Source of the DNA: Alkalimarinus coralli
Lineage (GTDB): Bacteria; Pseudomonadota; Gammaproteobacteria; Pseudomonadales; Oleiphilaceae
DNA: 64,000 nucleotides
Reading direction: 5' to 3'
Assembly: GCF_023650515.1 (NCBI RefSeq)
Contig: NZ_CP096016.1
Coordinates: forward strand, 4,522,501 to 4,586,500
In this document: in pieces, positions 17,786-31,900 of the stretch
How positions within the stretch are numbered: position 1 is the stretch's first letter
How the letters are laid out: each line of letters begins with the position of its first letter
The notes under the pieces: model-generated
The model's input: the letters and a program-made list of their open reading frames with translations, nothing else
Databases searched by the model: none
What the model was told of the DNA's origin: nothing
Translations under genes and position numbers: made by a program

Positions 17786-20700
17786 ATGACCTACTCATAT
17801 ACTGAGAAAAAGCGCATTCGTAAAGAATTCGGTACACTGCCGACTGTGATGGATGTGCCTTATTTGCTATCTATCCAAATGGATTCATATCGCGGTTTTT
17901 TACAAAAAGACGCAGAGCCCGGAGCCAAAGAAGACTTGGGCCTACATGCTGCATTTAAATCTGTTTTTCCTATCCTCAGCTTCTCAGGTAATGCTGCGCT
18001 GGAATATGTTAGCTACCGTTTGGGTGAGCCGGCATTTGATGTAAAAGAGTGTCAGTTGCGTGGTGTTACATACGCTGCACCGCTGCGCGTTAAAGTTCGC
18101 TTAATTATCTACGACAAAGAGTCAGCGAACAAAGCAATTAAAGATATTAAGGAACAAGAAGTTTACATGGGCGAAATGCCCTTAATGACCGACAACGGTA
18201 CATTTGTCATTAATGGAACAGAGCGGGTTATCGTATCCCAGCTTCACCGCTCTCCTGGCGTATTTTTTGACCATGACAAAGGTAAAACGCACTCTTCAGG
18301 TAAGTTGTTGTACAGTGCGCGTGTCATTCCTTACCGTGGTTCATGGCTCGATTTTGAGTTTGACCCCAAAGATGCTGTTTTTGTTCGTATTGACCGTCGC
18401 CGCAAGCTGCCGGCTTCAATTTTAATGCGAGCATTAGGGTACGACTCTCAGCAAATTCTGGATATGTTCTTTGAAACGAGCAAACATAAAGTTTCAGAGG
18501 AAGTATGTACGTTAGAGTTGGTGCCATCCCGCTTAAGGGGTGATATCGCTAGCTTCGATATAAAAGATAATGAAGGCAATGTCATTGTTGAAGAGGGGCG
18601 ACGTATTACAGCTCGTCATATCAGGCAGCTGGAAAAAGCAGGTATTAGTGAGCTTGAAGTCCCGCTAGATTATATCTTTGGAAAAGTTACAGCAAAAGAT
18701 ATTGTTGATGAGCGGACAGGTGAGCTGCTAGTTGAATGTAATACTGAAATTACTGAAGAAGTCGTTCAAACGTTGGTAGAGGCGGGTGTTGAAGAACTTG
18801 AAACCCTCTATACTAACGATCTTGACTGCGGCCCATTTATGTCTGACACATTGCGGGTTGATCCTACAAGAAGTCAGCTTGAGGCGTTGGTCGAAATTTA
18901 CCGAATGATGCGTCCAGGCGAGCCGCCAACGAAAGAATCAGCAGAGAATTTGTTTAAGAACTTGTTCTTCACAGAGGAAAGGTATGACCTTTCTGCTGTG
19001 GGTAGAATGAAGTTCAATCGCCGAATTGGGCGGGAAAACGAAGAGGGTGCAGGTACGCTGGATAATGAAGACATTATCCAGGTTCTGAAAACCTTGATAG
19101 ATATTCGTAACGGTAAAGGAATGGTCGACGATATCGACCATTTGGGTAACCGTAGAATTCGATCTGTTGGCGAGATGGCAGAGAACCAATTCCGTGTTGG
19201 CCTTGTCCGTGTTGAGCGTGCCGTTCGAGATCGTCTAAGTATGGCAGAATCTGATGGTTTGATGCCTCAAGATTTGATCAATGCTAAGCCGGTCGCGGCT
19301 GCGGTTAAGGAGTTCTTCGGATCTAGTCAGCTATCACAGTTTATGGATCAGAATAACCCGCTTTCCGAGGTTACACACAAGCGACGAGTTTCGGCTTTGG
19401 GGCCTGGTGGTTTGACTCGAGAGCGAGCAGGGTTTGAAGTGCGAGATGTTCACCCGACGCACTATGGCCGAGTTTGCCCAATCGAAACCCCTGAAGGACC
19501 AAACATCGGTCTGATAAACTCTTTGGCGACTTATGCTAGAACCAACTCTTTTGGTTTTTTAGAAAGTCCTTATAGAAAGGTTGTTGATGGCGTCGTTACA
19601 GACGAAATCGAATACTTGTCAGCAATCGAAGAGAGTAATTACGTGATCGCACAGGCTAGCGCGATTATCGATGAGTCTAGCACTCTGACAGAAGAGTTGG
19701 TTACTGTTCGTCATAAGAATGAATTTACGGTAATGCCTCCAGAGCGCGTTAATTATATGGATGTATCGCCTCGTCAGGTTGTTTCTGTTGCAGCATCGCT
19801 TATCCCGTTCCTTGAGCACGATGATGCGAACCGGGCTCTTATGGGGTCGAACATGCAACGTCAGGCAGTTCCTACACTTAAAGCTGAAAAACCTTTGGTA
19901 GGTACGGGGATTGAGCGAATTGTGGCTCAGGATTCTGGTGTTTGTGTTGTTGCTAAACGGGGCGGTATTGTTGAAAGCGTCGATGCATCCCGAATTGTTG
20001 TTAGGGCTAACAATGATGAAGTAGATGCTGGTGACGCTGGTGTTGATATTTATAGTCTTACTAAATATACCCGTTCCAATCAGAATACATGTATTAACCA
20101 AAAGCCACTGGTTAAAGGTGGTGATAAGGTGGCGCGCGGCGATGTAATGGCTGATGGTCCATCTGTTGATATGGGTGAGCTTGCGTTAGGGCAAAATATG
20201 CGAATAGCATTTATGCCCTGGAATGGCTTCAACTTTGAGGATTCGATTTTAGTCTCTGAAAGAGTTGTAAAAGAGGATCGGTTTACCACTATCCATATTC
20301 AGGAGTTGACGTGTGTTGCTCGTGATACAAAGCTGGGTAGCGAAGAGATTACGGCAGATATCCCGAATGTAGGTGAAAGCGCGCTTGCCAAACTTGATGA
20401 GTCGGGCGTTGTATATATTGGTGCTGAGGTCGGAGCTGGCGATATTCTGGTTGGCAAGGTGACGCCTAAGGGTGAAACCCAGTTAACGCCAGAAGAAAAA
20501 TTGCTCAGAGCTATTTTCGGTGAGAAGGCTTCTGATGTTAAGGATACCTCACTAAGGGTTTCTACGGGAACTCGCGGGACTGTTATCGATGTTCAGGTCT
20601 TCACCCGAGATGGTGTTGAAAAAGATCAGCGTGCATTGGATATTGAAAATGCCCAGCTTAATACGTTCAGAAAAGATCTTAAAGATGAGTACCGAATTGT

Positions 20701-21859
20701 CGAAACTGCAACGTATGAGCGGTTACGCGAGCTATTGCTAGGTAAGGAAGTTGTAGGCGCGCCAAACCTTAAGAAGGGTGACACGCTTACTAATGAATAC
20801 CTTGATAGTATCAGCCTTTCTGAGTGGTTTAAGATTCGTATGGCCGACGACGATCTTAATGAAGCACTTGAGCGCTCTGAAGCTCAATTAGCAGAGCGAA
20901 GGGAAGAGCATGAAGAGCGTTTTGAGGATAAAAAACGCAAACTTCAGACAGGTGATGACCTGGCGCCGGGTGTACTTAAAATTGTTAAGGTTTATGTTGC
21001 TATAAAACGTCGCATTCAGCCAGGGGACAAGATGGCCGGACGCCATGGTAACAAGGGTGTTATCTCGGTTATTATGCCTGTTGAAGATATGCCTTATGAC
21101 GAGCATGGCGAGCCTGTTGATATTGTTCTGAACCCGCTGGGTGTTCCATCCCGAATGAACGTTGGTCAGGTTCTTGAGACGCATTTGGGTATGGCTGCTA
21201 AAGGGTTAGGGGTCAAAATTAACCAGATGATCAAGGAGCAGCGAGATATCGCTGAGCTAAGAGCATTTTTGTCTGATATATACAATGGTATCGCAAGTAA
21301 GCAGGAAGCGCTGGATGCATTTAGCGATGCTGAAATAGTCGAGCTAGCTAACAATCTTCGACATGGTGTGCCTATGGCGACACCTGCATTTGATGGTGCG
21401 AAAGAGCCTGAGATAAAGGCGTTGCTCCGACTGGCAGGTTTGGATGACTCAGGCCAGACTCCTTTATACGATGGCCGAACCGGTGAAAAGTTTGATCGCC
21501 CGGTAACCGTCGGTTATATGTACATGTTGAAGCTGAACCACTTGGTTGATGACAAAATGCACGCTCGATCAACAGGGTCTTATAGTCTTGTTACTCAGCA
21601 GCCGTTGGGTGGTAAAGCTCAATTTGGTGGTCAGCGCTTCGGTGAAATGGAAGTGTGGGCTCTAGAAGCTTACGGCGCTGCGTATACATTGCAAGAAATG
21701 TTAACTGTTAAGTCTGATGACGTTAACGGTCGAACTAAGATGTACAAGAATATCGTCGATGGCGATCACCGTATGGAGCCGGGTATGCCGGAGTCATTTA
21801 ACGTATTGGTTAAGGAAATTCGCTCATTAGGTATCGATATTGAGCTTGAAAACGAGTAA
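17786..21859 (+). CDS. rpoB: DNA-directed RNA polymerase subunit beta
   Basis: 1357 residues (E. coli 1342). It contains the rifampicin-site region ([16 protein letters not shown]), the link segment [12 protein letters not shown], the [12 protein letters not shown] motif and the C-terminal clamp contact ending ELENE. The rifampicin cluster looks wild type (S, Q, D, H, R and S at the usual positions). GGGGAAC lies before the ATG. Forms the catalytic core with beta'. Confidence 0.99.
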   Translation: MTYSYTEKKRIRKEFGTLPTVMDVPYLLSIQMDSYRGFLQKDAEPGAKEDLGLHAAFKSVFPILSFSGNAALEYVSYRLGEPAFDVKECQLRGVTYAAPLRVKVRLIIYDKESANKAIKDIKEQEVYMGEMPLMTDNGTFVINGTERVIVSQLHRSPGVFFDHDKGKTHSSGKLLYSARVIPYRGSWLDFEFDPKDAVFVRIDRRRKLPASILMRALGYDSQQILDMFFETSKHKVSEEVCTLELVPSRLRGDIASFDIKDNEGNVIVEEGRRITARHIRQLEKAGISELEVPLDYIFGKVTAKDIVDERTGELLVECNTEITEEVVQTLVEAGVEELETLYTNDLDCGPFMSDTLRVDPTRSQLEALVEIYRMMRPGEPPTKESAENLFKNLFFTEERYDLSAVGRMKFNRRIGRENEEGAGTLDNEDIIQVLKTLIDIRNGKGMVDDIDHLGNRRIRSVGEMAENQFRVGLVRVERAVRDRLSMAESDGLMPQDLINAKPVAAAVKEFFGSSQLSQFMDQNNPLSEVTHKRRVSALGPGGLTRERAGFEVRDVHPTHYGRVCPIETPEGPNIGLINSLATYARTNSFGFLESPYRKVVDGVVTDEIEYLSAIEESNYVIAQASAIIDESSTLTEELVTVRHKNEFTVMPPERVNYMDVSPRQVVSVAASLIPFLEHDDANRALMGSNMQRQAVPTLKAEKPLVGTGIERIVAQDSGVCVVAKRGGIVESVDASRIVVRANNDEVDAGDAGVDIYSLTKYTRSNQNTCINQKPLVKGGDKVARGDVMADGPSVDMGELALGQNMRIAFMPWNGFNFEDSILVSERVVKEDRFTTIHIQELTCVARDTKLGSEEITADIPNVGESALAKLDESGVVYIGAEVGAGDILVGKVTPKGETQLTPEEKLLRAIFGEKASDVKDTSLRVSTGTRGTVIDVQVFTRDGVEKDQRALDIENAQLNTFRKDLKDEYRIVETATYERLRELLLGKEVVGAPNLKKGDTLTNEYLDSISLSEWFKIRMADDDLNEALERSEAQLAERREEHEERFEDKKRKLQTGDDLAPGVLKIVKVYVAIKRRIQPGDKMAGRHGNKGVISVIMPVEDMPYDEHGEPVDIVLNPLGVPSRMNVGQVLETHLGMAAKGLGVKINQMIKEQRDIAELRAFLSDIYNGIASKQEALDAFSDAEIVELANNLRHGVPMATPAFDGAKEPEIKALLRLAGLDDSGQTPLYDGRTGEKFDRPVTVGYMYMLKLNHLVDDKMHARSTGSYSLVTQQPLGGKAQFGGQRFGEMEVWALEAYGAAYTLQEMLTVKSDDVNGRTKMYKNIVDGDHRMEPGMPESFNVLVKEIRSLGIDIELENE

Positions 21860-21961
21860 CGACAATTCGCTGTTACTCAAACTAGATTATCGATTTAACC
21901 TAATATTAGCGGAGGCGGGCAGTTGCCCGCCCAGAACCAACTCCTTCTGGAGCGGAAACCG

Positions 21962-24900
21962 ATGAAAGATTTATTAAATTTACTTAAAAACCAGAATCAC
22001 AGTAAGGAATTTGATTCGATTCGCATTGGTCTGGCTTCGCCAGAGATGATTCGTTCATGGTCATACGGTGAAGTTAAAAAGCCTGAAACGATTAATTACC
22101 GTACTTTCAAACCTGAAAGAGACGGCCTTTTTTGTGCCAAAATATTTGGCCCAATCAAAGACTATGAGTGCTTATGCGGCAAGTACAAGCGACTAAAGCA
22201 TCGCGGTGTTATTTGTGAGAAATGTGGCGTAGAGGTCGCGCTAGCGAGCGTGCGTCGTGACCGAATGGGGCATATTGAATTAGCTAGCCCTGTTGCCCAT
22301 ATTTGGTTCCTTAAGTCACTTCCTTCTCGTATAGGGATGCTGCTCGATATGACGCTGAGAGATATAGAGCGTGTTCTATATTTTGAGTCGTTTATCGTCA
22401 TTGATCCTGGTATGACAACGCTGGAAGCTGGTCAGTTGTTAACTGACGAGCAATATTATGAAGCGCTGGAAGAATTTGGTGATGAATTTGATGCCAAAAT
22501 GGGTGCGGAAGCTGTCCAGGCTTTGTTAAAAGATATCGATCTTGAAGGTGAAATATCCGAGTTAAGGGAAGAAATTCCTGCGACGAGTTCTGAAACCAAG
22601 ATCAAGAAGTTGTCTAAGCGTCTTAAGCTGCTGGAAGCATTTTATAATTCAGGTAACAATCCAGAGTGGATGGTGTTAAAGGTTCTACCTGTTCTTCCAC
22701 CTGATTTGAGGCCTCTTGTTCCTCTTGATGGTGGCCGTTTTGCGACTTCTGATTTGAATGATCTCTATCGTCGGGTTATCAATCGAAATAATCGCTTGAA
22801 GCGACTACTCGAACTAAGCGCACCAGATATTATTGTTCGAAATGAAAAGCGAATGCTTCAAGAAGCTGTGGACGCGTTACTGGATAACGGTCGCCGTGGC
22901 CGAGCTATTACCGGGTCTAATAAGCGACCATTGAAGTCTTTGGCTGACATGATCAAGGGTAAGCAGGGCCGTTTCCGTCAGAACCTTCTGGGTAAGCGAG
23001 TTGATTACTCTGGTCGTTCGGTCATCGTTGTAGGGCCTAGCTTGAGACTTCATCAGTGTGGTTTGCCAAAGAAAATGGCGCTTGAATTATTCAAACCATT
23101 TATTTTTAGTAAATTAGAGCACCGTGGTTTAGCTACAACAATTAAAGCTGCCAAGAAAATGGTAGAGCGGGAAACTGCAGAGGTTTGGGATATTCTTGCG
23201 GAAGTTATTCGTGAGCACCCGGTAATGCTTAACCGTGCACCTACTCTCCACCGCTTGGGTATTCAGGCGTTCGAACCTGTGTTGATTGAAGGTAAGGCGA
23301 TTCAGTTGCACCCTTTGGTGTGTGCTGCGTACAACGCTGACTTCGATGGCGACCAAATGGCGGTACACGTTCCGCTTACGTTAGAGGCTCAGTTAGAGGC
23401 TCGTGCGCTGATGATGTCTACTAACAATATCCTATCGCCAGCTAACGGTGAGCCGATTATTGTTCCCTCGCAAGATGTTGTTCTCGGTTTATATTATATG
23501 ACCCGAGAAAAGATCAACGTTAAAGGGGAGGGGATGGTGTTCTCTGATATTAAAGAGGCTCATCGCGCATATAATAGTAATCAGGTTCACCTTCAGGCGA
23601 AGGTGAAGATCCGCGTCGAAGAGATTTCGGTTGATGAGGATGGCATCAAAACTGTGTCAAGGTCGGTTGTAGATACAACTGTAGGGCGGGCATTGTTGTT
23701 TGATATTTTACCTGACGGCTTACCATACTCTTTGGTCAATCAAAACATGACCAAAAAGGCGATTTCCAAACTGATTAACACGTCTTATCGTAAGTGTGGT
23801 CTGAAAGACTCGGTAATATTTGCTGACCAGCTAATGTACTTAGGTTTCAAGCAGGCTACGCTGTCTGGCGCATCGATCGGTGTGAACGATTTTGTAATCC
23901 CTGATGAGAAAGAAACAATTATCAATGCCTCGACTACAGAGGTTAAGGAAATTGAATCACAGTTTGCATCGGGTCTTCTGACTCAGGGCGAGAAATACAA
24001 CAAGGTTATCGATATCTGGTCGCGCGCTAACGATAAAGTAGCGAAGGCGATGATGGATACTCTCGGTAAAGAAAGTGTTGTGGATCGAGAGGGGAATGAG
24101 GTCGACCAGGACTCGTTTAATTCAGTCTACATGATGGCAGATTCCGGTGCTCGGGGTTCCGCTGCTCAGATTCGTCAGTTGGCAGGTATGCGTGGCTTGA
24201 TGGCTAAACCGGATGGTTCGATCATTGAAACACCAATTACTGCTAACTTCCGTGAAGGACTAAACGTACTTCAGTACTTTATTTCTACTCACGGTGCTCG
24301 TAAGGGGCTTGCAGATACGGCACTAAAAACAGCGAACTCTGGTTACTTGACTCGTAGGCTCGTTGATGTGGCGCAGGATCTTGTAGTAACTGAACAGGAT
24401 TGTGGCACAGAAGAAGGTCTGTTGATGACGCCTATGATCGAAGGTGGCGATGTGGTCGTGCCTTTGGGAGATCGAGTGCTGGGCCGAGTAACTGCTAAAG
24501 ATGTTTTTGCTCCTGGTGATAAAGATAATGCAGTGCTGCCAACAGGTACTTTCCTTGACGAACGAATGATTGAAAAAATCGAAGAGGCTGGTGTCGATGA
24601 GATTTGGGTTCGCTCAGCAATAACTTGTGAAACCAAGTACGGTGTTTGTTCTGCCTGTTACGGCCGAGACTTGGCTCGCGGGCATATCGTAAACCCAGGT
24701 GAGGCTGTTGGTGTAATCGCTGCACAGTCAATTGGTGAGCCGGGTACGCAGCTTACGATGCGTACGTTCCACATTGGTGGGGCGGCATCTAGATCTTCTG
24801 CGGTAGATAATATTCAAGTTAAGCACGGCGGGAAGATCAGGCTTCATAATATGAAGTCTATTGAACGCAAAGATGGGAATCTTGTGGTTGCATCCCGTTC

Positions 24901-26158
24901 TTCTGCGCTAGCAGTAGCTGACGATCATGGTCGAGAAAGAGAGTGGTATAAGCTTCCATATGGTGCGCTTATTACTGCTAAAGACGGAGACCAGGTTGAT
25001 GCGGGTGCGATTGTGGCAAAATGGGATCCACACACCCACCCCATCATCACTGAGATGGAGGGTATTGTTAAGTTTGTAGGCATGGAAGAGGGTATTACTA
25101 TTAATACTCAGACTGATGAGCTTACAGGCCTATCGAGCGTTCAGGTTATTGATCCAAAAGATCGACCTGCTGCAGGTAAAGATATTCGTCCGATGGTTCA
25201 GCTAGTCGACTCAGACGGTAATGAGCTTAAGCTGCCAGTTAATGATGCGCCTGCTCAATACTTCTTGCCTGCTAATGCGCTTTTAAGTCTTAGAGATGGC
25301 GGAGAGGTTGAAAAGGGTGATGTAATTGCACGTATTCCTCAGGAGTCGTCAAAGACTCGAGATATTACGGGTGGTTTGCCCAGGGTTGCAGATCTGTTTG
25401 AAGCGCGTAAGCCAAAAGAGCCATCAATTCTTGCTGAAATTAGTGGTGTTGTTAGCTTTGGTAAGGAGACTAAGGGTAAAAAGCGCCTGGTCATAACGCC
25501 TGTGGATGGGGGTGACCCATATGAGGTTCTGATACATAAGCATCGCCAGATGAACGTGTTCGAAGGTGAGCAGGTTGAAAAGGGTGAGGTTGTATCCGAT
25601 GGTCCTTCTAACCCTCATGATATCTTGCGACTGCTTGGTGTAGTGGAGTTGACTCGTTATATAACGAATGAAATTCAAGATGTATACCGACTACAAGGTG
25701 TTGTGATTAACGATAAGCATATTGAGGTTATTGTTCGTCAAATGCTGCGTAAGGTCGATATATTGGATTCTGGTGATACTGACTTGATCAAGGGTGATCA
25801 GGTGGAGTACGTCAAGCTGGTTGAGGAAAATGAAAAGGCCTTGGCCGAAGGGCTTACACCAGCAACTTCTGAGAGAATGTTGTTAGGTATTACCAAGGCG
25901 TCGCTGGCAACTGAGTCGTTTATCTCTGCAGCTTCCTTCCAGGAAACCACGAGAGTTTTAACTGAGGGTGCTGTGACAGGTAAGCGTGATTACTTGAGAG
26001 GCCTGAAAGAAAACGTGGTTGTTGGTCGACTAATTCCAGCAGGTACTGGCTTGACTTACCATTCTGAGCGCAAGAAGCGTAAGACGTCTAAGGTAGATGA
26101 CATCGGCGTAAGTGCGGCTGATGTTGTAGAGGCGTTGAGTGCTGAGTTGAACAAGTAA
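21962..26158 (+). CDS. rpoC: DNA-directed RNA polymerase subunit beta'
   Basis: 1398 residues from [11 protein letters not shown]; the ATG at 21962 was chosen over an in-frame upstream start because it matches E. coli RpoC and has CTGGAG upstream. Visible are the N-terminal zinc site (CLCG...CEKCG), the catalytic Mg-binding NADFDGDQM near residue 460, and the second zinc site ([13 protein letters not shown]). Catalytic subunit of RNA polymerase. Confidence 0.99.
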   Translation: MKDLLNLLKNQNHSKEFDSIRIGLASPEMIRSWSYGEVKKPETINYRTFKPERDGLFCAKIFGPIKDYECLCGKYKRLKHRGVICEKCGVEVALASVRRDRMGHIELASPVAHIWFLKSLPSRIGMLLDMTLRDIERVLYFESFIVIDPGMTTLEAGQLLTDEQYYEALEEFGDEFDAKMGAEAVQALLKDIDLEGEISELREEIPATSSETKIKKLSKRLKLLEAFYNSGNNPEWMVLKVLPVLPPDLRPLVPLDGGRFATSDLNDLYRRVINRNNRLKRLLELSAPDIIVRNEKRMLQEAVDALLDNGRRGRAITGSNKRPLKSLADMIKGKQGRFRQNLLGKRVDYSGRSVIVVGPSLRLHQCGLPKKMALELFKPFIFSKLEHRGLATTIKAAKKMVERETAEVWDILAEVIREHPVMLNRAPTLHRLGIQAFEPVLIEGKAIQLHPLVCAAYNADFDGDQMAVHVPLTLEAQLEARALMMSTNNILSPANGEPIIVPSQDVVLGLYYMTREKINVKGEGMVFSDIKEAHRAYNSNQVHLQAKVKIRVEEISVDEDGIKTVSRSVVDTTVGRALLFDILPDGLPYSLVNQNMTKKAISKLINTSYRKCGLKDSVIFADQLMYLGFKQATLSGASIGVNDFVIPDEKETIINASTTEVKEIESQFASGLLTQGEKYNKVIDIWSRANDKVAKAMMDTLGKESVVDREGNEVDQDSFNSVYMMADSGARGSAAQIRQLAGMRGLMAKPDGSIIETPITANFREGLNVLQYFISTHGARKGLADTALKTANSGYLTRRLVDVAQDLVVTEQDCGTEEGLLMTPMIEGGDVVVPLGDRVLGRVTAKDVFAPGDKDNAVLPTGTFLDERMIEKIEEAGVDEIWVRSAITCETKYGVCSACYGRDLARGHIVNPGEAVGVIAAQSIGEPGTQLTMRTFHIGGAASRSSAVDNIQVKHGGKIRLHNMKSIERKDGNLVVASRSSALAVADDHGREREWYKLPYGALITAKDGDQVDAGAIVAKWDPHTHPIITEMEGIVKFVGMEEGITINTQTDELTGLSSVQVIDPKDRPAAGKDIRPMVQLVDSDGNELKLPVNDAPAQYFLPANALLSLRDGGEVEKGDVIARIPQESSKTRDITGGLPRVADLFEARKPKEPSILAEISGVVSFGKETKGKKRLVITPVDGGDPYEVLIHKHRQMNVFEGEQVEKGEVVSDGPSNPHDILRLLGVVELTRYITNEIQDVYRLQGVVINDKHIEVIVRQMLRKVDILDSGDTDLIKGDQVEYVKLVEENEKALAEGLTPATSERMLLGITKASLATESFISAASFQETTRVLTEGAVTGKRDYLRGLKENVVVGRLIPAGTGLTYHSERKKRKTSKVDDIGVSAADVVEALSAELNK

Positions 26159-26198
26159 TTACATTTAGGAAGCAGTTTTTCCTAACAAGGTACATATT

Positions 26199-26235
26199 AA
26201 GGCCGCTGTTTGTTTAAAAATACAACAGCGGCCTT
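26199..26235 (+). terminator. strong hairpin after rpoC
   Basis: A perfect 12-bp stem AAGGCCGCTGTT/AACAGCGGCCTT with a 13-base A/T-rich loop, 41 bases after the rpoC stop. There is no T tract after it, so it may be a terminator with poor release, an RNase III site or a 3' stabiliser rather than a full stop. Confidence 0.55.
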
Positions 26236-26327
26236 GACTATGTTGAAGGGCGTGATTAGACTTGCGCCCCGTAACATTATTGCCCATTTTGGGTTTGTTG
26301 TTTATTTACTAATTGGAGTTTGCTTAT

Positions 26328-26702
26328 ATGGCAACTATTAATCAGTTGGTACGTAAGCCTCGTAAGCGTCAAGTTACTAAGAGTGACGTTCCTGCGTTGA
26401 AGGCTTGCCCTCAGCGTCGTGGCGTTTGTACTCGTGTTTACACAACTACACCGAAGAAGCCTAACTCGGCTTTGCGTAAAGTTTGTCGTGTACGTTTGAC
26501 TAGCGGTTTTGAGGTTACTTCGTACATCGGTGGTGAAGGTCACAACTTGCAGGAGCACAGTGTTGTTCTTATTCGTGGTGGTCGTGTAAAAGACTTGCCT
26601 GGTGTTCGTTACCATACAGTTCGTGGTAGCTTGGATACTTCAGGTGTTGCTGATCGTAAGCAAGGTCGATCTAAATATGGTGCTAAACGACCTAAGGGGT
26701 AA
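26328..26702 (+). CDS. rpsL: 30S ribosomal protein S12
   Basis: 124 residues, starting [15 protein letters not shown]; the ATG at 26328 gives the family length. The decoding-centre loops [14 protein letters not shown] and [13 protein letters not shown] are intact. Lysines at the classic streptomycin-resistance positions are unchanged. First gene of the str operon. Confidence 0.98.
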   Translation: MATINQLVRKPRKRQVTKSDVPALKACPQRRGVCTRVYTTTPKKPNSALRKVCRVRLTSGFEVTSYIGGEGHNLQEHSVVLIRGGRVKDLPGVRYHTVRGSLDTSGVADRKQGRSKYGAKRPKG

Positions 26703-27292
<590 letters not shown>

Positions 27293-27348
27293 TGTTTTAG
27301 AAGTGCCTCTTTTTATGAAAGGGGTGTTTCTGTTTTGAGGATTAACAG

Positions 27349-29442
27349 GTGGCACGTAAAACTCCAATTGACCGTTATCGTAATATCGGTATTTGCGCTC
27401 ATGTTGATGCAGGTAAAACTACAACAACAGAGCGGGTCCTGTTCTACACCGGGATTTCTCACAAGATAGGTGAGGTTCATGATGGTGCAGCAACAATGGA
27501 TTGGATGGAGCAAGAGCAAGAGCGTGGCATTACGATCACCTCTGCGGCGACTACTTGCTTTTGGAGTGGTATGCAGCAGCAGTTTGATCAGCACAGGGTC
27601 AATATTATTGATACGCCAGGGCACGTAGACTTCACCATAGAGGTGGAGCGATCATTGCGTGTTCTTGATGGTGCGGTAGTGGTTCTGTGTGGCTCATCTG
27701 GTGTTCAGCCTCAAACAGAGACTGTATGGCGACAAGCTAACAAATATGAAGTTCCGCGCATGGTTTTTGTGAATAAAATGGATCGTGCGGGTGCTGACTT
27801 CGAATCGGTTGTGGGCCAATTGCGAGAGCGGTTAGGTGCCGTGCCCGTGCCTCTTCAGATGACTATTGGTGCTGAGGAAGCATTCGAAGGGGTGGTTGAC
27901 CTCATAAAAATGAAGTCAATTATCTGGAATGAAGATGATAAAGGTACGACCTTTGAGTACGGTGATATTCCTGCCCAGTTGCAAGATAAGTGTGCAGAGA
28001 TGCGCGAATACCTTGTGGAAATTGCGGCTGAATCTACCGACGAGATGATGGATAAATACCTCGAAGGCGGTGAACTTTCTGAAGAAGAGATTAAGAAAGG
28101 AATCCGGATTAGGACGCTCTCGAATGAGATTGTTCCTGTTATCGGGGGGTCAGCATTCAAAAACAAGGGTGTTCAGGCAATGCTTGATGCTGTTATTGAA
28201 TACTTGCCCTCACCTACCGAGGTTAAGGCGATTGAAGGATTGCTGGAGGATGGTACTGCGGAGCATCGGAATGCGAATGATGATGAGCCCTTTTCGGCGC
28301 TCGCCTTTAAAATAGCGACAGACCCATTTGTTGGTACGTTGACATTTTTCAGGGTTTATTCTGGAGTTTTAGAGTCGGGTAGCTCGGTTTTGAACTCGGT
28401 TAAGGGTAAACGGGAGCGTATTGGTAGGATGGTGCAAATGCACTCTAACAGCCGAGAAGAGATAAAGGAAGTTAGAGCAGGGGATATAGCAGCGGGAATT
28501 GGACTTAAGGATGTTACAACGGGAGATACTTTGTGTTCTTCAGAGTCTCCGATAGTGTTGGAGCGTATGGAGTTTCCAGAGCCTGTTATATCTGTTGCAG
28601 TTGAGCCAAAAACCAAGCCTGATCAGGAGAAAATGGGGGTTGCGCTGGGTAAGCTTGCGCAAGAAGATCCCTCATTTAGGGTTAAAACTGATGAGGAGAC
28701 GGGGCAGACCATTATATCGGGAATGGGTGAATTGCACCTTGATATCATTGTGGATCGAATGCGTCGCGAGTTTAGTGTTGAAGCTAACATTGGTAAGCCT
28801 CAGGTTGCTTACCGGGAAGCGATTCGAAATGCATGTGAGATTGAAGGGAAGTTTGTTCGCCAATCAGGTGGTCGTGGTCAATATGGTCATGTTTGGATCA
28901 AGTTTGAGCCTGGCGAAGAGGGTCAGGAGGATCTTGAATTCGTAAATGAGATTGTTGGCGGAGTAGTTCCAAAAGAATATATTCCAGCAGTTCAGAAGGG
29001 TGTAGCCGAGCAGATGCAAAATGGTGTTCTTGCTGGCTATCCCCTGCTTGGTTTAAAGGCAACATTATATGATGGTTCGTTTCATGATGTTGACTCGAAC
29101 GAAATGGCCTTTAAGATCGCAGGCAGTATGGCAACCAAAAAACTAGCCGAAAGCGGCGGTGCGGTGTTGCTTGAGCCTGTTATGAAGGTTGAGGTCGTTA
29201 CGCCCGAAGCTAATATGGGTGATGTAGTAGGTGATCTTAATCGGCGTCGTGGTTTGATTCAGGGTATGAGTGATACTGCAGCTGGAAAGGTTGTAGATGC
29301 AGAGGTGCCGCTGTCAGAGATGTTTGGCTATGCGACAGATTTGCGTTCAGCTACTCAGGGTCGTGCAACCTATACAATGGAGTTTTTGAAGTATTCAGAA
29401 GCCCCAAACAATATTGCAGAAGCAATTATTAATAAGTCTTAA
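27349..29442 (+). CDS. fusA: elongation factor G
   Basis: 697 residues with a GTG start after GAGGATTAACAG. G motifs: [12 protein letters not shown] (P-loop), RGITI (switch I), DTPGHVDF and NKMD. Domains II-V are complete, with [10 protein letters not shown] in domain IV. It is the translocase of protein synthesis, encoded in the str operon between rpsG and tuf. Confidence 0.98.
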   Translation: MARKTPIDRYRNIGICAHVDAGKTTTTERVLFYTGISHKIGEVHDGAATMDWMEQEQERGITITSAATTCFWSGMQQQFDQHRVNIIDTPGHVDFTIEVERSLRVLDGAVVVLCGSSGVQPQTETVWRQANKYEVPRMVFVNKMDRAGADFESVVGQLRERLGAVPVPLQMTIGAEEAFEGVVDLIKMKSIIWNEDDKGTTFEYGDIPAQLQDKCAEMREYLVEIAAESTDEMMDKYLEGGELSEEEIKKGIRIRTLSNEIVPVIGGSAFKNKGVQAMLDAVIEYLPSPTEVKAIEGLLEDGTAEHRNANDDEPFSALAFKIATDPFVGTLTFFRVYSGVLESGSSVLNSVKGKRERIGRMVQMHSNSREEIKEVRAGDIAAGIGLKDVTTGDTLCSSESPIVLERMEFPEPVISVAVEPKTKPDQEKMGVALGKLAQEDPSFRVKTDEETGQTIISGMGELHLDIIVDRMRREFSVEANIGKPQVAYREAIRNACEIEGKFVRQSGGRGQYGHVWIKFEPGEEGQEDLEFVNEIVGGVVPKEYIPAVQKGVAEQMQNGVLAGYPLLGLKATLYDGSFHDVDSNEMAFKIAGSMATKKLAESGGAVLLEPVMKVEVVTPEANMGDVVGDLNRRRGLIQGMSDTAAGKVVDAEVPLSEMFGYATDLRSATQGRATYTMEFLKYSEAPNNIAEAIINKS

Positions 29443-29475
29443 TGTCAAAAACTTAGAGAATTACGAGGTGTAATC

Positions 29476-30699
29476 GTGGCAAAAGAAAAATTTGAGCGTT
29501 CCAAACCACACGTAAACGTTGGTACTATCGGTCACGTTGACCATGGTAAAACTACTTTGACGGCTGCTCTGACTCGCGTATGTGCTGAAGTTTGGGGTGG
29601 TGAGTCTGTTGCGTTTGACGGTATTGATAACGCGCCAGAAGAAAGAGAGCGTGGTATTACAATTGCGACTTCGCACGTAGAGTATGATTCTCCGACTCGT
29701 CACTACGCGCACGTTGACTGCCCTGGGCACGCCGATTATGTTAAAAACATGATCACTGGTGCTGCTCAGATGGATGGCGCTATTCTGGTTTGTGGTGCAA
29801 CTGATGGCCCAATGCCACAGACTCGTGAGCACATCCTGCTTTCACGTCAGGTTGGTGTACCTTTCGTTGTTGTATTCCTAAACAAAGCTGATCTTCTTGC
29901 TGAAGATTGTGGTGGTGTAGGAACTGAAGAATACAACGAAATGCTAGAATTGGTTGAAATGGAGCTTCGTGAGCTTCTTGATCAGTACGAATTCCCTGGA
30001 GACGACACTCCAATCATTGCGGGTTCTGCATTGATGGCACTAAATGGCCAGGACGACAACGAGCTTGGTACTTCGGCTGTTAAGAAGTTGGTTGAAACTC
30101 TTGATGAGTACATCCCTGAGCCAGAGCGTGCAATCGATCAGCCATTCTTGATGCCTGTTGAAGATGTATTCTCTATCTCTGGTCGTGGTACTGTTGTAAC
30201 TGGTCGAGTAGAGCGTGGTATTGTTAAAGTTGGTGATGAAATTGAAATCATCGGTCTTAAGGATACTTTGAAGTCTACTTGTACTGGTGTTGAGATGTTC
30301 CGTAAGCTGCTTGACGAAGGTCGTGCAGGTGAGAACGTTGGTGTTCTTTTGCGTGGTACTAAGCGTGAAGAGGTAGAGCGTGGTCAGGTTCTTGCGGTTC
30401 CTGGTTCTGTTACTCCTCACACTCAGTTCGAAGCAGAAGTGTACATCTTGAGTAAAGATGAGGGTGGTCGTCACACTCCATTCTTTAAAGGTTACCGTCC
30501 ACAGTTTTACTTCCGTACTACTGATGTAACTGGTGCTTGTGAGTTGCCAGAAGGTATCGAGATGGTAATGCCTGGTGATAACGTTCAGTTGACTGCTACT
30601 TTGATCGCGCCTATCGCGATGGAAGAAGGTCTACGCTTCGCAATCCGTGAAGGTGGACGTACAGTTGGAGCTGGTGTTGTTGCTAAGATTATTGAATAA
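29476..30699 (+). CDS. tuf: elongation factor Tu
   Basis: 407 residues with a GTG start (ACGAGGTGTAATCGTG). It has [22 protein letters not shown] and the domain II-III sequence ending VVAKIIE. Longer than E. coli EF-Tu (394), mainly through an expanded helix region near 155-190 as in Pseudomonas. It is the only tuf in the window; the copy normally placed after tRNA-Thr is absent. Confidence 0.98.
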   Translation: MAKEKFERSKPHVNVGTIGHVDHGKTTLTAALTRVCAEVWGGESVAFDGIDNAPEERERGITIATSHVEYDSPTRHYAHVDCPGHADYVKNMITGAAQMDGAILVCGATDGPMPQTREHILLSRQVGVPFVVVFLNKADLLAEDCGGVGTEEYNEMLELVEMELRELLDQYEFPGDDTPIIAGSALMALNGQDDNELGTSAVKKLVETLDEYIPEPERAIDQPFLMPVEDVFSISGRGTVVTGRVERGIVKVGDEIEIIGLKDTLKSTCTGVEMFRKLLDEGRAGENVGVLLRGTKREEVERGQVLAVPGSVTPHTQFEAEVYILSKDEGGRHTPFFKGYRPQFYFRTTDVTGACELPEGIEMVMPGDNVQLTATLIAPIAMEEGLRFAIREGGRTVGAGVVAKIIE

Positions 30700-30718
30700 T
30701 CGATAATCTTATAGATAA

Positions 30719-30748
30719 GAAAAGGGCTGCGTAAGCAGCCCTTTTTGT
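30719..30748 (+). terminator. str operon terminator
   Basis: AAAAGGGCTGC-GTAA-GCAGCCCTTTTT, a GC-rich stem with a T tract 20 bases after tuf. Confidence 0.93.
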
Positions 30749-30765
30749 TTGTATTTAGGCTATGC

Positions 30766-30794
30766 TTGACACGGTTGATTGTAAACCGTACAAT
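30766..30794 (+). promoter_or_regulatory. sigma-70 promoter of the S10 operon
   Basis: TTGACA (30766-30771) and TACAAT (30789-30794) with a 17-base spacer, directly downstream of the tuf terminator and about 62 bases before rpsJ. Near-consensus. Confidence 0.85.
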
Positions 30795-30856
30795 GCGGCT
30801 CCTTTTTATAAGGTGACAGCTTAAATTTATAAGTTTGGAACTGGAGTTCTGATCCA

Positions 30857-31168
30857 ATGCAGAGTCAAAAAATCAGAATCAGGCTAAAGGCTTTTGACTA
30901 CCGCCTGATTGATCAGTCTACGCAAGAAATCGTAGACACGGCAAAGAGAACTGGTGCGCAGGTTCGTGGACCTATCCCTCTGCCTACAAGAAAAGAGCGT
31001 TTTACTATCTTGGTTTCTCCGCATGTTAATAAAGATGCTAGAGACCAGTACGAAATTCGTACACATAAACGTTTATTGGATATTGTGGAACCTACAGAAA
31101 AAACTGTAGATGCGCTTATGAAACTTGATCTAGCTGCTGGTGTTGATGTCCAGATTAGCTTAGGTTAA
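30857..31168 (+). CDS. rpsJ: 30S ribosomal protein S10
   Basis: 103 residues: [19 protein letters not shown], with the RGPIPLPT loop of S10/NusE. Besides its role in the 30S head it joins NusB and NusG in antitermination complexes. First gene of the S10 operon. TGGAG precedes the start. Confidence 0.98.
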   Translation: MQSQKIRIRLKAFDYRLIDQSTQEIVDTAKRTGAQVRGPIPLPTRKERFTILVSPHVNKDARDQYEIRTHKRLLDIVEPTEKTVDALMKLDLAAGVDVQISLG

Positions 31169-31250
31169 TTTCAGCCGGGTAAAACCGGTGAGTGTAACTA
31201 CGGATGTAGGGCCATAGAGGGTTAAAGCCCCGTACACTTTGAGGTGAAAA

Positions 31251-31889
31251 ATGGCAATTGGTTTAATCGGCCGTAAGGCTGGTATGACTCGTATCTTTAC
31301 AGATGAGGGTCAGTCTGTCCCTGTGACGGTTATCGAAGTTGAAGATAATCGCGTCACTCAAGTTAAAACAAACGAAGTGGATGGCTATCGTGCAGTGCAG
31401 GTAGCTTATGGTTCGCGTCGTGCGTCTCTCGTTACTAAAGCGGCTGCTGGTCACTATGCGAAAGCAAGTGTTGAAGCGGGTCGTGGTCTTATTGAATTTC
31501 GTCTTGCAGAGTCTGAAGGTGAAGAGCTTAAGGCGGGTGATCAATTTTCAGTGTCTCTCTTTGAAGCTGGTCAAATAGTTGATGTGACTGGTAATTCAAA
31601 GGGTAAGGGGTTTCAGGGCGGTGTTAAGCGTTGGAACTTCAGCATGCAAGATGCTACTCACGGTAACTCTTTGTCTCACCGGGCACCTGGTTCAATCGGT
31701 CAGTGTCAGACCCCGGGGCGTGTAATAAAAGGCAAGAAAATGGCAGGCCAAATGGGTAATGAACAGTCTACTGTTCAGAATCTGGAAGTTGTGCGTGTTG
31801 ATGAGGAGCGTGGCCTGATCTTGGTTAGGGGTGCGGTTCCTGGTGCAACTGGCGGTGACGTAGTGGTCAAGCCTGCAGTTAAGGCCTAA
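31251..31889 (+). CDS. rplC: 50S ribosomal protein L3
   Basis: 212 residues. [16 protein letters not shown], the long arm around [21 protein letters not shown] and a normal C terminus. L3 nucleates 50S assembly and approaches the peptidyl-transferase centre. GAGGTG lies before the ATG. An 82-base gap separates it from rpsJ. Confidence 0.98.
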   Translation: MAIGLIGRKAGMTRIFTDEGQSVPVTVIEVEDNRVTQVKTNEVDGYRAVQVAYGSRRASLVTKAAAGHYAKASVEAGRGLIEFRLAESEGEELKAGDQFSVSLFEAGQIVDVTGNSKGKGFQGGVKRWNFSMQDATHGNSLSHRAPGSIGQCQTPGRVIKGKKMAGQMGNEQSTVQNLEVVRVDEERGLILVRGAVPGATGGDVVVKPAVKA

Positions 31890-31900
31890 GGGGAGATACG

